From: an uncultured Eubacteriales bacterium
Lineage (GTDB): Bacteria; Bacillota; Clostridia; Lachnospirales; Lachnospiraceae
Assembly (NCBI GenBank): GCA_900314775.1
Contig: OMWM01000001.1
Span: forward strand, 1 to 64,000
DNA length: 64,000 nucleotides
Direction: 5' to 3'
The translations under genes and the position numbers were made by a program. Positions 27,018 through 35,809 of the stretch are shown here, one piece after another (within the stretch, counting starts at the first letter, position 1; the number at the start of each line of letters is the position of its first letter). The notes below the pieces were generated by a model. That model did no database searches. It was not told the DNA's origin and was given only the letters and a program-made list of their open reading frames with translations.

Positions 27018-27806
27018 TCAGATAGCCTTTGCATCTGCCATCATGCCGATAGCTTTCATTGTGATTTCGTTGATATCGTCGCCTGTTAACTTAACGCCTG
27101 CCTGTCTCTTCGGCGGAGCATACTGCTTAACAACCTTGGTTGCCGGAGCTGTCTTAGCTGCATCAAGATCAAGACCCTCAACACGTGCGATTGTCATCTT
27201 ACGTGCTGCTCTCTTTGTCTTCATGGTTGGATATCTAGGATCATAATCCGGTTTTGTAACAGTCAGTACTACAGGTGTAGCAGCTTCTACTACATTGTAT
27301 CCGGACTCTGTCTCCTGCTTGATTGTAACGCCGTTATCTGCAGGATCTACAGCGATAACGCTTGTTACGCAGCCAAGTCCAAGATCTTCTGCCATCTGAG
27401 GGCCTGTAAGACCGCCAGCATAGTCTGTAGCTTCCAGACCTGTGAAGATCATATCAAATTTAGCGCCGTTAGCTTCCTCAATCTTCGGGATAGCCTGGCT
27501 GAGGATATAAGCCTTAGCAGTTGAATCAGCATCCTTGAAGCTGTCATCTTTGATGAGATATGCCTTATCAGCACCAACAGACAGGCAGTTTCTGAGGCCT
27601 GTATCTACCTCGTCGCCGCCGATGGATGCAACAGTTACTGTACCGCCGTTTGCTTCTTTGAAACGAGCTGCCATTTCAAGGGCATAGGTATCAAAGGCGT
27701 TAACGACTGGGGTAATCTCTGCAAGATCAGGTGCGCCTGTAGAAGGATTTACGGTTACTTCTACAGAATCATCAGGAACCTGTTTAATGAGAACCAAAAT
27801 TTCCAT
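27018..27806 (-). CDS. etfB: Electron transfer flavoprotein, beta subunit
   Basis: 262 residues. Begins MEILVLIKQVPDDS, followed by NAFDTYALEMA and the family signature region ATDYAGGLTGPQMAEDLGLG. In bifurcating Etf complexes this subunit carries the second FAD and receives NADH; the GG-containing loop DYAGGLTGP is consistent with such a type, though I cannot prove it. Pairs with etfA. Confidence 0.94.
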   Translation of the reverse strand: MEILVLIKQVPDDSVEVTVNPSTGAPDLAEITPVVNAFDTYALEMAARFKEANGGTVTVASIGGDEVDTGLRNCLSVGADKAYLIKDDSFKDADSTAKAYILSQAIPKIEEANGAKFDMIFTGLEATDYAGGLTGPQMAEDLGLGCVTSVIAVDPADNGVTIKQETESGYNVVEAATPVVLTVTKPDYDPRYPTMKTKRAARKMTIARVEGLDLDAAKTAPATKVVKQYAPPKRQAGVKLTGDDINEITMKAIGMMADAKAI

Positions 27807-27832
27807 ATCTGTTCACTCCTTGTTTTTTTATA

Positions 27833-27896
27833 GAAGAAGTGCACAGCAGTAAAACTGCTACACACTCTTCCTAGTTAAGACAGACATCCGTCTGTC
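27833..27896 (-). other. Two intercistronic hairpins between lctD and etfB
   Basis: GACAGAC / GTCTGTC with a GGAT-side loop (27879-27896), then a longer stem formed by GGAAGAGTG...GTAGCAG and CTGCTGTGCACTTCTTC (27833-27871). Neither carries a T-run, so they look like mRNA processing or stability elements rather than terminators. Confidence 0.5.
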
Positions 27897-27907
27897 AGGT
27901 TAACGAA

Positions 27908-29353
27908 TTACAGCTTGTAGCAAACCTTGCCTGGGTTGAGGATCATCTTAGGATCGAATACTCTCTTGATACCTACCATGAGATCCATCTGCTTCTGGCC
28001 AACGGATTCTGCAAGATATTTAAGCTTGCCGGCACCGATTGCATGCTCACCGGATACAAGACCGCCAACTTCTGTAGCCTTCGGATAAATCTTGGAGAAG
28101 AACTCATCAGCCTTCTTCTCGAATTCCTCTACGGAAATCTTGTCATCACCGATTGTGTAGATATGAAGGTTGCCATCGCCTGCATGACCGAAGCTCTCGA
28201 TTCTGAGGCCTAACTCTTCGCCGACTTCATATACATACTTAACATATGGAGCGATCTGGTTAAGCGGAACAACAACGTCGCACTCATCGAGGAGTTCGAG
28301 GCCGTCTTTCCAGTTGGTCTCTGCCTTGATAGCCTCAAGGAAGGAGCTTCTTGCAGCCCATGCATCCTTGATCTTGGTCGGTGTATCAGCAACAAGTACA
28401 TCGATAGCGCCGTTATCAAATACGATATCGGATGCCTGCTCGATAACATCATCAAGCTCTTCCTTGCTGTTGCCATCGAAGGTAACAAGCAGATATGCAC
28501 CTGCTTCTACGCCGTCGATAACCTGCGGATATACGCTTCTGCCGATATATCTCTCGGAAGCCTGAACGATAGCTTTCTCCATGAACTCAAGAGCCTGAGG
28601 ATCAAGATGATTGAATTTGAACTTCGGAACTGTAGCGATGCAGTCATCAAGAGTCTCAAACGGGATAACCAGGCTGATAACTTCCTTAGGAGCCGGGATT
28701 ACTTTAAGAGTAAGATCTGTGATGATACCAAGAGTACCTTCTGCACCGATCATGAGGTTAAGTAATGAATAACCTGAAGAAGTCTTGGAAACGGTGCTGC
28801 CGAACTTAACAACTTCGCCTGTAGGCAGAACAACTGTCATAGCACGTACATAATCTCTTGTAGCGCCATACTTAACAGCTCTCATACCGCCGGCATTGGT
28901 GGAAACGTTGCCGCCGAGGGTAGCGAACTTTTCACCTGGATCCGGTGGATACATAAGGCCCTGCTTTACGCAGTCTTCAGCGAGATCGTTAAGAAGTACG
29001 CCTGGCTGAACCTGTACTACGAAGTTATCAAGATCGTATCCTTCGATCTTGTTCATCTTTGTCATATCCATAACAATGCCGCCATAGATAGGTACGCAGG
29101 CACCTACAAGGCCTGTGCCGGCACCACGAGGTGTAACAACGATGTTGTTGTCATAAGCAATCTTCATAACAGCTGCAACCTCTTCTGTAGAGATCGGGCT
29201 TACGACTGCATCTGGCATTCTCTTGCCGTAGATAGACATCTCATCATGGGAGAAGTCTTCGTTGATGTCTTCGCCAGTGTAAACTCTGTTAGGAGCTACA
29301 ACACCTTTGATCTGGTCAATGATTTCCGGAGTAATTGTGTTATAACCACTCAT
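27908..29353 (-). CDS. lctD: FAD-linked 2-hydroxyacid dehydrogenase (probably lactate), Etf-coupled
   Basis: 481 residues from the ATG at 29351-29353 behind AGGAGG. The FAD-binding type 4 domain shows PRGAGTGLVGACVP and TLGGNVSTNAGGMRAVKYG; the C-terminal oxidase domain shows ESFGHAGDGNLHIY and GEHAIGAGKLKYL. This is the GlcD/LctD family. The gene order dehydrogenase, etfB, etfA is that of electron-confurcating lactate dehydrogenases (Acetobacterium lctBCD), which drive lactate oxidation by NAD+ with reduced ferredoxin. No lactate permease or racemase lies nearby, so glycolate or another 2-hydroxyacid remains possible. The next upstream genes encode Rnf, which interconverts the same two carriers. 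Confidence 0.88.
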   Translation of the reverse strand: MSGYNTITPEIIDQIKGVVAPNRVYTGEDINEDFSHDEMSIYGKRMPDAVVSPISTEEVAAVMKIAYDNNIVVTPRGAGTGLVGACVPIYGGIVMDMTKMNKIEGYDLDNFVVQVQPGVLLNDLAEDCVKQGLMYPPDPGEKFATLGGNVSTNAGGMRAVKYGATRDYVRAMTVVLPTGEVVKFGSTVSKTSSGYSLLNLMIGAEGTLGIITDLTLKVIPAPKEVISLVIPFETLDDCIATVPKFKFNHLDPQALEFMEKAIVQASERYIGRSVYPQVIDGVEAGAYLLVTFDGNSKEELDDVIEQASDIVFDNGAIDVLVADTPTKIKDAWAARSSFLEAIKAETNWKDGLELLDECDVVVPLNQIAPYVKYVYEVGEELGLRIESFGHAGDGNLHIYTIGDDKISVEEFEKKADEFFSKIYPKATEVGGLVSGEHAIGAGKLKYLAESVGQKQMDLMVGIKRVFDPKMILNPGKVCYKL

Positions 29354-29377
29354 ATCATTTGTCCTCCTATTCTTATT

Positions 29378-29390
29378 GAACATATTGTTC
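29378..29390. promoter_or_regulatory. Palindrome in the lctD leader
   Basis: GAACATATTGTTC, arms GAACA / TGTTC with a three-base centre, lies between the -10 box and the ribosome-binding site of lctD. It is a candidate operator for an unidentified regulator. Confidence 0.4.
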
Positions 29391-29405
29391 CTACTACTTT
29401 TATTA

Positions 29406-29434
29406 ATTATAGATTATTCTGTATGTTTTGTCCA
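29406..29434 (-). promoter_or_regulatory. lctD operon promoter
   Basis: TGGACA (29429-29434), 17 bases, TATAAT (29406-29411) on the minus strand. Between it and the rnfB terminator (29435-29540) I see only AT-rich sequence. Confidence 0.8.
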
Positions 29435-29540
29435 CTGAAAATTGAAATCCCTTGCTCTGAATCACAAACATTTATGTTAAACCAATATCAAACATGTAAA
29501 TATGCACATCTTTATTAATATTTTTCCGCCGCATTAATGC

Positions 29541-29579
29541 AAAAGTGCCATGCACCTCTTATTCAGAGATACATGGCAC
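29541..29579 (-). terminator. Terminator of the rnf operon
   Basis: Eight-bp stem GTGCCATG / CATGGCAC, extended inside by AGAGG pairing, then TTTTGC on the minus strand, 26 bases past the rnfB stop. Confidence 0.78.
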
Positions 29580-29604
29580 AAACTGCAATGCAATCAAGTC
29601 TTTA

Positions 29605-30435
29605 TTATTCTGCTGCCGGTGCTTCCGGAGCCTTCGGCGCCTGCGCCTCAGCCTTGACAGCTGTCTTCGTAATTGCATTTCTAGGGCAGACAGCTGCGCA
29701 CTCGCCGCAGTCAACGCACTTATCGTAATCGATAACAGCGTTGAAATTCACAACATGGATAGCGTCATGCTGGCATGTCTTCTGGCACTTCATACAGCCG
29801 ATGCAGCTGACCTTGCAGACCTTGACCGCATCCGGTCCCTTATCTGTATTGGAGCAGAGGACATGTGTCTTCTGGCCATAAGGAATCAGAGAAATGATGT
29901 GCTTCGGGCAGGTCTTTACGCAGATACCGCATCCTACGCAGCGGTCCTGATCGATCATGGCCATTCCGTCATGAACGATGATCGCTTTCTCAGGGCATGC
30001 AGCTGCGCAGTCGCCCTTGCCGAGACATCCGTATGCACAGGTGCTGTCACCGGCAAACATAAGGCTTGCTGCCTGACATGTGTTAACGCCAACATAATTC
30101 ATCTTCGTACCTGCGTTCTCGCATGTACCGAAGCAGTTAACCAGTGCAACCTTCTTGACCATCTCACCGGCTGTCTTGCCGAGGATCTCAGCACACTGCT
30201 GTGCTACTTCCTGTCCGCCAGGAGAGCAAAGGCCCGGCTCAGCTGTCCCTGCAGCCAGTGCAGCTGCATAGCCGTCGCAGCCGGAGAAACCGCAGGCACC
30301 GCAGTTAGCGCCCGGAAGGACTGCTCTGATCTTAACCTGTGTCTCATCAACAGGCACTGCAAATACAACCGATGCAACAGAGAGAAGAATACCGCATATA
30401 AGAGCAATAACCGCTACTAATATAATTCCTGACAT
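29605..30435 (-). CDS. rnfB: Rnf complex subunit RnfB
   Basis: Ferredoxin-facing Fe-S subunit of the Rnf ion-pumping ferredoxin:NAD+ oxidoreductase. 276 residues: one N-terminal membrane helix, the GANCGACGFSGCDGYAAAL cluster motif, then three ferredoxin-like regions with CxxCxxCxxxCP signatures (CVGCGICVKTCP, CIGCMKCQKTC, CVDCGECAAVCP). The last 15 residues are Ala/Pro/Glu-rich. Last gene of rnfCDGEAB. Confidence 0.97.
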   Translation of the reverse strand: MSGIILVAVIALICGILLSVASVVFAVPVDETQVKIRAVLPGANCGACGFSGCDGYAAALAAGTAEPGLCSPGGQEVAQQCAEILGKTAGEMVKKVALVNCFGTCENAGTKMNYVGVNTCQAASLMFAGDSTCAYGCLGKGDCAAACPEKAIIVHDGMAMIDQDRCVGCGICVKTCPKHIISLIPYGQKTHVLCSNTDKGPDAVKVCKVSCIGCMKCQKTCQHDAIHVVNFNAVIDYDKCVDCGECAAVCPRNAITKTAVKAEAQAPKAPEAPAAE

Positions 30436-30449
30436 ATTCTACCTCCCGA

Positions 30450-31052
30450 TCAGGTTCCGAAAATACCGTCTACAAGGCCGCCAAATCCGAGGAATGAGCA
30501 GGCAACGATAGCTGCAGATACCAGAACGATCGGAAGTCCCTGAAGAGATTTCGGGATGTTTGAAGTTTCAAGTCTCTCACGAACACCTGCGAAAAGTACC
30601 ATGGCTACAAGATAGCCGACACCGGAACCGATGGCGCTTACAATAGACTCAAGGAATGTATATCCCTCATCGATATTCAGTGTGGTGATACCGAGTACTG
30701 CGCAGTTGGTTGTGATCAGAGGAAGATAAATACCAAGTGCCTGATAGAGAGGCGGCATATTCTTCTTCATGAAAGCTTCGATGAACTGAACCAGTGCTGC
30801 AATGATAAGGATGAATACCAGAGTCTGCAGATAATCGATTCCGAGCGGAGTCAGAATCAGATGCTGAATCGGCCATGTTACAATCGAAGCAATGGTCATA
30901 ACTACGATAACTGCAAGGCTCATGCTGACTGCAGTATCCAGCTTCTTGGAAACGCCGAGGAACGGGCAGATACCAAGGAAACGGCTTAATACGTAGTTAT
31001 TGGTAAGAATCGAAGCAAGGAAAATTGAACATAATGTAGCACCTAAACTCAT
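30450..31052 (-). CDS. rnfA: Rnf complex subunit RnfA
   Basis: Integral membrane subunit, 200 residues, six hydrophobic segments. NNYVLSRFLGICPFLGVSKK near the N-terminus and NCAVLG in the middle carry the conserved cysteines thought to hold a membrane-buried [2Fe-2S] cluster with RnfE. The start overlaps the rnfE stop. Confidence 0.97.
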   Translation of the reverse strand: MSLGATLCSIFLASILTNNYVLSRFLGICPFLGVSKKLDTAVSMSLAVIVVMTIASIVTWPIQHLILTPLGIDYLQTLVFILIIAALVQFIEAFMKKNMPPLYQALGIYLPLITTNCAVLGITTLNIDEGYTFLESIVSAIGSGVGYLVAMVLFAGVRERLETSNIPKSLQGLPIVLVSAAIVACSFLGFGGLVDGIFGT

Positions 31053-31735
31053 TATTCAAGTCCTCCTTCCGATGTACGGCATGCATCTGCCTGCGGGCAG
31101 TTCATGCACTCAAGTGTTGTAGGCTCTTTGCCCTTGCCGTCGGCCATTCTGTTGAACCATGCAATCAGCATGCCGAATACGAAGAAGCCTCCTGGCGGGA
31201 GAATCAGAAGAATCATCGGCTGGATAACGCTTCCGTCATTGACAACAATGCCGAAGATGGAACCGTTGCCGATCAGCTCTCTGATGGAACCCATAAGTAC
31301 AAGTGCAATTGTAAAGCCGATACCCATGCCGAGACCGTCGACTGCAGATGCAACGACGCCGTTCTTGCTGGCGAATGCCTCTGCACGGCCAAGGATGATA
31401 CAGTTAACAACGATCAGCGGAAGGTAGATACCAAGCGCTGTATCGAGAGCCGGCATATAAGCCTTGACAAGCATCTCGATAATAGTTACGAATCCGGCAA
31501 TGACCGTAATGAAGCAAGGGATACGGACACTGTCAGGAATAATCTTACGAAGCAGGGAAATAACGACATTGGAACCGATAAGAACCAGCGTTGCCGCTGC
31601 GCCCATGCCAAGGCCGTTCATAGCCTGCGTTGTTACAGCAAGTGTAGGGCAGGTACCCAGAACAAGACGGAGTACCGGGTTGTCCTTTACAAAACCGGCT
31701 GTAAAAATGGAGCCTAAACTTTGTTTTTTAGCCAT
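31052..31735 (-). CDS. rnfE: Rnf complex subunit RnfE
   Basis: Integral membrane partner of RnfA, 227 residues, six membrane segments. FVKDNPVLRLVLGTCPTLAVTT and VNCIILGRAEAFA are the matching conserved blocks. A short cytosolic tail with CMNCPQADAC is cysteine-rich; I do not know whether it binds metal. Confidence 0.96.
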   Translation of the reverse strand: MAKKQSLGSIFTAGFVKDNPVLRLVLGTCPTLAVTTQAMNGLGMGAAATLVLIGSNVVISLLRKIIPDSVRIPCFITVIAGFVTIIEMLVKAYMPALDTALGIYLPLIVVNCIILGRAEAFASKNGVVASAVDGLGMGIGFTIALVLMGSIRELIGNGSIFGIVVNDGSVIQPMILLILPPGGFFVFGMLIAWFNRMADGKGKEPTTLECMNCPQADACRTSEGGLE

Positions 31736-31750
31736 TCTTATACACCTCCG

Positions 31751-32308
31751 TTACTGTGTTACAGCTCTGTACTGAGCGACGCAGTCTGTAACATCGGCAC
31801 ATACCGCACGGGATGTGATGGTTGCACCGGATACAGCCTGAATTGTACCGCCGTCCTTGGTTACAGTATAAGTATCACCGTCAATGATCGCACCGTTGAA
31901 CTGTGCTCTCTGGCTTACGCCATAATCATCTGTTCCAGCCCACTTAGCACCAAGACCTGCTGTCTCGGACTGCTCGGTAAGCTTGACACCGGTGATCTCA
32001 CCGTTGCTGTCAATACCGACCATGCAGACAACCTGTCCGCCGTATCCTTTGTTGGATGCGCTGAATACATAGCCTGCATCATTGGTAGCTTTGTAATATG
32101 TATAATCCGTTCCGTCCACAGTAACTGTCTCTTCGTCGAAACCGTCTGCCTCAGGAAGGACTTCCTGTCTGGAAGCAATATCCGATTGCTCTTTCTGCTC
32201 GGCAATCGCATCCTCTGTCTGATTATTGGTCAGGACGAGAAGAATGGTTGTGACTGTCGCGATCAGGAACAATCTGAGTGTAGGTCCACCTATTGTCTTT
32301 GCATTCAT
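31751..32308 (-). CDS. rnfG: Rnf complex subunit RnfG (covalent FMN)
   Basis: 185 residues: an N-terminal membrane anchor (about 10-27) and an extracytosolic FMN-binding domain. The flavinylation motif is AVSGATITS, so FMN should be joined to Thr163 by a phosphoester bond made by ApbE. ApbE is encoded two genes upstream of rnfD. Its ATG overlaps the rnfD stop by four bases. Confidence 0.96.
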   Translation of the reverse strand: MNAKTIGGPTLRLFLIATVTTILLVLTNNQTEDAIAEQKEQSDIASRQEVLPEADGFDEETVTVDGTDYTYYKATNDAGYVFSASNKGYGGQVVCMVGIDSNGEITGVKLTEQSETAGLGAKWAGTDDYGVSQRAQFNGAIIDGDTYTVTKDGGTIQAVSGATITSRAVCADVTDCVAQYRAVTQ

Positions 32309-33246
32309 TTCTTCTTTGCCTCCTTTACAACACCAAACGGAAGCGGAATAGTCTTGCGCTCGATCAGCGGAACGATGATGTTCATGAGTACGATCGAGTA
32401 GGAAACACCTTCCGGAAGAGATGCAAATCTACGGATCAGGATGGTCATGATACCCATGCAGAGTGCATAGATAACTTTGCCCTTATTGGTCAGCGGGCTT
32501 GTTACATAATCAGTAGCCATGAAGAAAGCACCGAGGAAAAGACCGCCGGAGAGGATCTGCATAACCGGATCAAGGCCGAGTGCTGCAGCGAGTACGAATA
32601 CAACGCCGATGTAGACACAAGGGATGATCGGGGAGATCACATGCTTTACAATAAGGTAAATACCACCGATCAGCAGTGCAAGTGCACTTGTCTCGCCAAG
32701 GCAGCCGCCCGTGTTGCCGAGGAACATGTCAAGGTAAGACGGGAATGCCTGTCCTGCTTTGGAAAGTGCAAGCGGGGTAGCCGCTGTTACCGCATCGCTT
32801 GTATCGAAATTGGTTACCGGCCATGTCGTCATCAGTACCGGGAAAGAGTTCATCAGTACGATACGGGCAAGAAGTGCCGGGTTAACAAAGTTCTGTCCGA
32901 TGCCGCCGAACATCTGCTTTGCGATGATGATTGCAACACCGCCGCCGATAATCGGAACATAGAGCGGAACGCCTGAAGGAAGGTTGAAAGCAAGCAGAAG
33001 ACCTGTTACGACAGCACTGAGGTCGCCGATGGTCTGCTCACGCTTCATGATCTTTCTGCACAGATACTCACACACAACACAAGTTGCTACGGAGACAACT
33101 TCGATCAGAAGTGCTCTGGCGCCGAAAAAGATGATGGATGCTACCAGCGCAGGCATAAGTGCGATAATAACATCACGCATGATATTTTTCGTCTTTACAG
33201 GACTTGAAATATGTGGAGATGAAGAAACAAGTAACTTATTTTCCAT
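32305..33246 (-). CDS. rnfD: Rnf complex subunit RnfD (covalent FMN)
   Basis: Membrane subunit of 313 residues with about nine hydrophobic segments. The likely FMN attachment site is in SDAVTAATPLA (Thr157 by position). GGIGQNFVNPALLARI and the late FMATDYVTSP are family blocks. Nine bases separate it from rnfC. Confidence 0.96.
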   Translation of the reverse strand: MENKLLVSSSPHISSPVKTKNIMRDVIIALMPALVASIIFFGARALLIEVVSVATCVVCEYLCRKIMKREQTIGDLSAVVTGLLLAFNLPSGVPLYVPIIGGGVAIIIAKQMFGGIGQNFVNPALLARIVLMNSFPVLMTTWPVTNFDTSDAVTAATPLALSKAGQAFPSYLDMFLGNTGGCLGETSALALLIGGIYLIVKHVISPIIPCVYIGVVFVLAAALGLDPVMQILSGGLFLGAFFMATDYVTSPLTNKGKVIYALCMGIMTILIRRFASLPEGVSYSIVLMNIIVPLIERKTIPLPFGVVKEAKKK

Positions 33247-33255
33247 TATTCACAC

Positions 33256-34593
33256 CTACTTTCCTGCATTTCTGACAAGTGTCTTGCCGATTCTGAATGC
33301 CTGAACCAGCTTTCTGTTGGCAGGACATACATATGCGCAGCAGCCGCACTCCATGCATGTCATGACATTAAGCTTCTTCAGAGCATCAACATCCTTATAG
33401 TTCACCGCATCTTCCATCTTCGTAGGCATCAGACGCATCGGGCATGCATTGACGCAGCGTCCGCAGCGGATGCAGGAAGTCGGCTCATAGATCTTCGCTT
33501 CTTCTTCGTCGAAAGCAAGGAAAGCGTTGTTCTGCTTGAGAACAGGGAAGTCATCGGTCATCAGCGCCATACCCATCATAGGACCGCCGCTGATCAGCTT
33601 CGTCGGCTGCTTCTTGTAGCCGCCGCAGAAATCCATGATATCCTTGATCTTCGTACCGATCAGAACACGTACGTTCTTAGGATTGGTTACGCAGTTGCCG
33701 TCAACTGTCACACGCTTGGTGGTAAGCGGAATACCTGTCTTGAGATAGCCGCCGAGGAAGCCGATTGAAGCAACGTTCATTACAACAACGCCTACATCTG
33801 CCGGCAGTTTTCCAGGCGGTACTTCACGTCCTGTGCAGGTATCGATGAGAACTTTCTCAGCACCCTGTGGATAACGTGCCGGAAGCTCCTCAACGCGGAT
33901 ATAATCGTAATCTTTGATCTTCTCTTTCATGAGGGCGATAGCCTTCGGCTTATTGTCCTCGATTCCGATAATAACCTGCTTGGCATCAAGACATTCCTTT
34001 ACCTTCGTGATACCATAGATTACGTTCTCGTAATTCTCAAGAATCTCGTGCTCATCGGCTGTGATGTAAGGCTCGCACTCTGCCGCATTGATAATCAGAG
34101 TATCGACCTTCTCCAGTACATCCGGTGCCGGGTTCAGCTTGATGTGCGTTGGGAAACCTGCGCCGCCGAGACCTACCAGGCCGGACTGCTTCACCGCTTC
34201 GATGAAATCTTCTCTCGAATTGATAACCGGCGGTTTGATGTTCGGATCAAGCGTCTGCTGTCCATCTGTCTCGATGACAACCGCTTTCGCTTTGGATCCG
34301 TTTGGCATTAAAACCGTATCGATTTTTTTGACTGTTCCTGACACGCTGGAATGGATAATCGTTGACAGAAAGCCCGTGTTGGTTCCGATTACCGTACCGA
34401 CATCGACGTGATCCTTGACCTTGACGGTCGGGGTACACGGCGCACCGATATGCATGGACATGACAATCTCAACAGTAGCCGGAACCGGCATTACCTCTGT
34501 CGGAGTGTCACTCGTATGCTTTCTGTGTGGTACAGCTGCTCCGGGATATTTCACGAATCCCATGCGTGCAAGAAGACCTGATTGCTTTGCCAT
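33256..34593 (-). CDS. rnfC: Rnf complex subunit RnfC
   Basis: NADH-facing subunit, 445 residues from the ATG at 34591-34593 behind AGAGGAGG. Seen: the N-terminal RnfC barrel, the FMN/NADH-binding GLVGLGGAGFPTHIKL, NAAECEPYITAD, and two [4Fe-4S] motifs (CIRCGRCVNACP, CMECGCCAYVCP). It is the first gene of rnfCDGEAB, the order of clostridial Rnf operons. I found no convincing promoter between apbE and rnfC. Confidence 0.97.
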   Translation of the reverse strand: MAKQSGLLARMGFVKYPGAAVPHRKHTSDTPTEVMPVPATVEIVMSMHIGAPCTPTVKVKDHVDVGTVIGTNTGFLSTIIHSSVSGTVKKIDTVLMPNGSKAKAVVIETDGQQTLDPNIKPPVINSREDFIEAVKQSGLVGLGGAGFPTHIKLNPAPDVLEKVDTLIINAAECEPYITADEHEILENYENVIYGITKVKECLDAKQVIIGIEDNKPKAIALMKEKIKDYDYIRVEELPARYPQGAEKVLIDTCTGREVPPGKLPADVGVVVMNVASIGFLGGYLKTGIPLTTKRVTVDGNCVTNPKNVRVLIGTKIKDIMDFCGGYKKQPTKLISGGPMMGMALMTDDFPVLKQNNAFLAFDEEEAKIYEPTSCIRCGRCVNACPMRLMPTKMEDAVNYKDVDALKKLNVMTCMECGCCAYVCPANRKLVQAFRIGKTLVRNAGK

Positions 34594-34616
34594 GTGAATC
34601 CTCCTCTTGTTTTTTT

Positions 34617-34673
34617 CGGACATTACAGTGTCCGGTTAATGTTAATATGACAGGGCGGTCACCACACACCGCC
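34617..34673. other. Paired hairpins between apbE and rnfC
   Basis: GGCGGT / ACCGCC (34654-34673), touching the apbE stop codon, and CGGACA / TGTCCG (34617-34634). Neither is followed by a T-run in the direction of transcription, so readthrough from apbE into rnfC looks allowed. GTTAATGTTAATAT between them resembles the repeat in front of licD. Confidence 0.45.
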
Positions 34674-35737
34674 TAGTTATATTCACACAATTTATAGCCC
34701 TGATCCTCGCCGGAAAAGTCCATTGAGCCCAGGACATCATTGCTATTATACCAAACATTTTTGTCAGTATCAATAAAAATTGCCCCCACTTTGTATTTAT
34801 TCGCAAGCGCCATGCCCTTATCCAGACCGAGTACCATGCACGCTGTTGACAGGGCATCGGCCAGTGCACCGTCATCGCATATAATCGTCGTCTGCATCAG
34901 ACCGCTGTCTGCAGGATAGCCGGTTTCGGGGTCTATGATGTGGTGATAGCGCTTCCCGTCCTGCTCAAAATAATGTTCATAATCGCCGGACGAGGAAATG
35001 CTGCAGTCGGTCACCGAAAGCATGGCAATCGTATCATCTTCCTCGCCGCGCGGGTCGCGCAGGCCGATGTTGAAATAAGTGCCGTCCTGCTTCGTGCCGT
35101 ACACCGCTATGGAACTGCCGGCTGAGATCAGCGCGCCGGACAGGTCCGACTGCCGGATGCTGTCCATGGCTTTCTGAATCGCGTAGCCCTTGCCGATCGC
35201 ACCCAGCTCAACCTGCACATCCGGGTCCTGCGCCGACATCGTGCCCGCATCCGGATCGATCTGCAGCTTATCCATGCCGACATGGGCCAGTGCGCTGTCG
35301 ATGTCCGCCTGGTCCGGCACGGTCAGCGAATTGATATCGAAATCCGCATCGCCGATCTTGTCAAAGCCCCAGACCTTTGTGAGCGGCAGGACCGTGATAT
35401 CGAAGGCGCCTTCGCTGTCCTCGTTGACCTGCTGCGCCATTTCGATCAGATCGGAGATCTGCGAAATGTCCGCGGTATGGCTGCTGTTGAAATCGCTGAT
35501 CACAGAGCCGTCCTCGCGCCAGGAGATCAGATCGTTTTCATCGTATAATACAGATTCCGTGCTTTTCAGCATGCTGTCGGCATCATCGCCGAGCAGGCGG
35601 ATGCTGAAAACCGTTCCCATGGTAAATATGGTGCTCTCCGCCTCGTCGGCCGCCGCGGAATAATCTTTTCCCGATGAGCAGGCCGCCAGAGGCAGAACCA
35701 TACAGGCGGTCAGAACCGCCGCTGTCAGTTTTCTCAC
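34673..35737 (-). CDS. apbE: FAD:protein FMN transferase, lipoprotein (Rnf-linked)
   Basis: Joins FMN from FAD to Thr in [S/T]GAT-type motifs, here most likely those of RnfG and RnfD. With the GTG at 35735-35737, five bases behind GGAGG, it has 354 residues and a clean lipoprotein signal (RKLTAAVLTACMVLPLAAC, Cys20). An ATG four codons upstream overlaps the ribosome-binding site. Family blocks: FTMGTVFSIRLLG, ELGAIGKGYAIQKAM, GSSIAVYG, HHIIDPETGYPADSGL and ADALSTACMVLG. It stands between ribH and rnfC with no promoter of its own that I can see. Confidence 0.95.
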   Translation of the reverse strand: MRKLTAAVLTACMVLPLAACSSGKDYSAAADEAESTIFTMGTVFSIRLLGDDADSMLKSTESVLYDENDLISWREDGSVISDFNSSHTADISQISDLIEMAQQVNEDSEGAFDITVLPLTKVWGFDKIGDADFDINSLTVPDQADIDSALAHVGMDKLQIDPDAGTMSAQDPDVQVELGAIGKGYAIQKAMDSIRQSDLSGALISAGSSIAVYGTKQDGTYFNIGLRDPRGEEDDTIAMLSVTDCSISSSGDYEHYFEQDGKRYHHIIDPETGYPADSGLMQTTIICDDGALADALSTACMVLGLDKGMALANKYKVGAIFIDTDKNVWYNSNDVLGSMDFSGEDQGYKLCEYN

Positions 35738-35751
35738 TGTTTCCTCCATAT

Positions 35752-35788
35752 AAAAAGAATGCCAATGATTGATGTCATTGACATTCTG
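35752..35788 (-). terminator. Hairpin with T-run between ribH and apbE
   Basis: AGAATGTCAATGA / TCATTGGCATTCT stem with one mismatch and a six-base loop, then TTTTTATATGG on the minus strand. It ends within 15 bases of the apbE start, leaving no room for a promoter behind it; apbE must depend on readthrough or on a promoter inside ribH. Confidence 0.7.
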
Positions 35789-35809
35789 CTGTATATTCTC
35801 TTTTCCGGA

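Noticed and set aside
29378..29390. LexA box before lctD
   Set aside because: GAAC and GTTC are five bases apart, not four, and the outer C/G bases of the recA box are missing.
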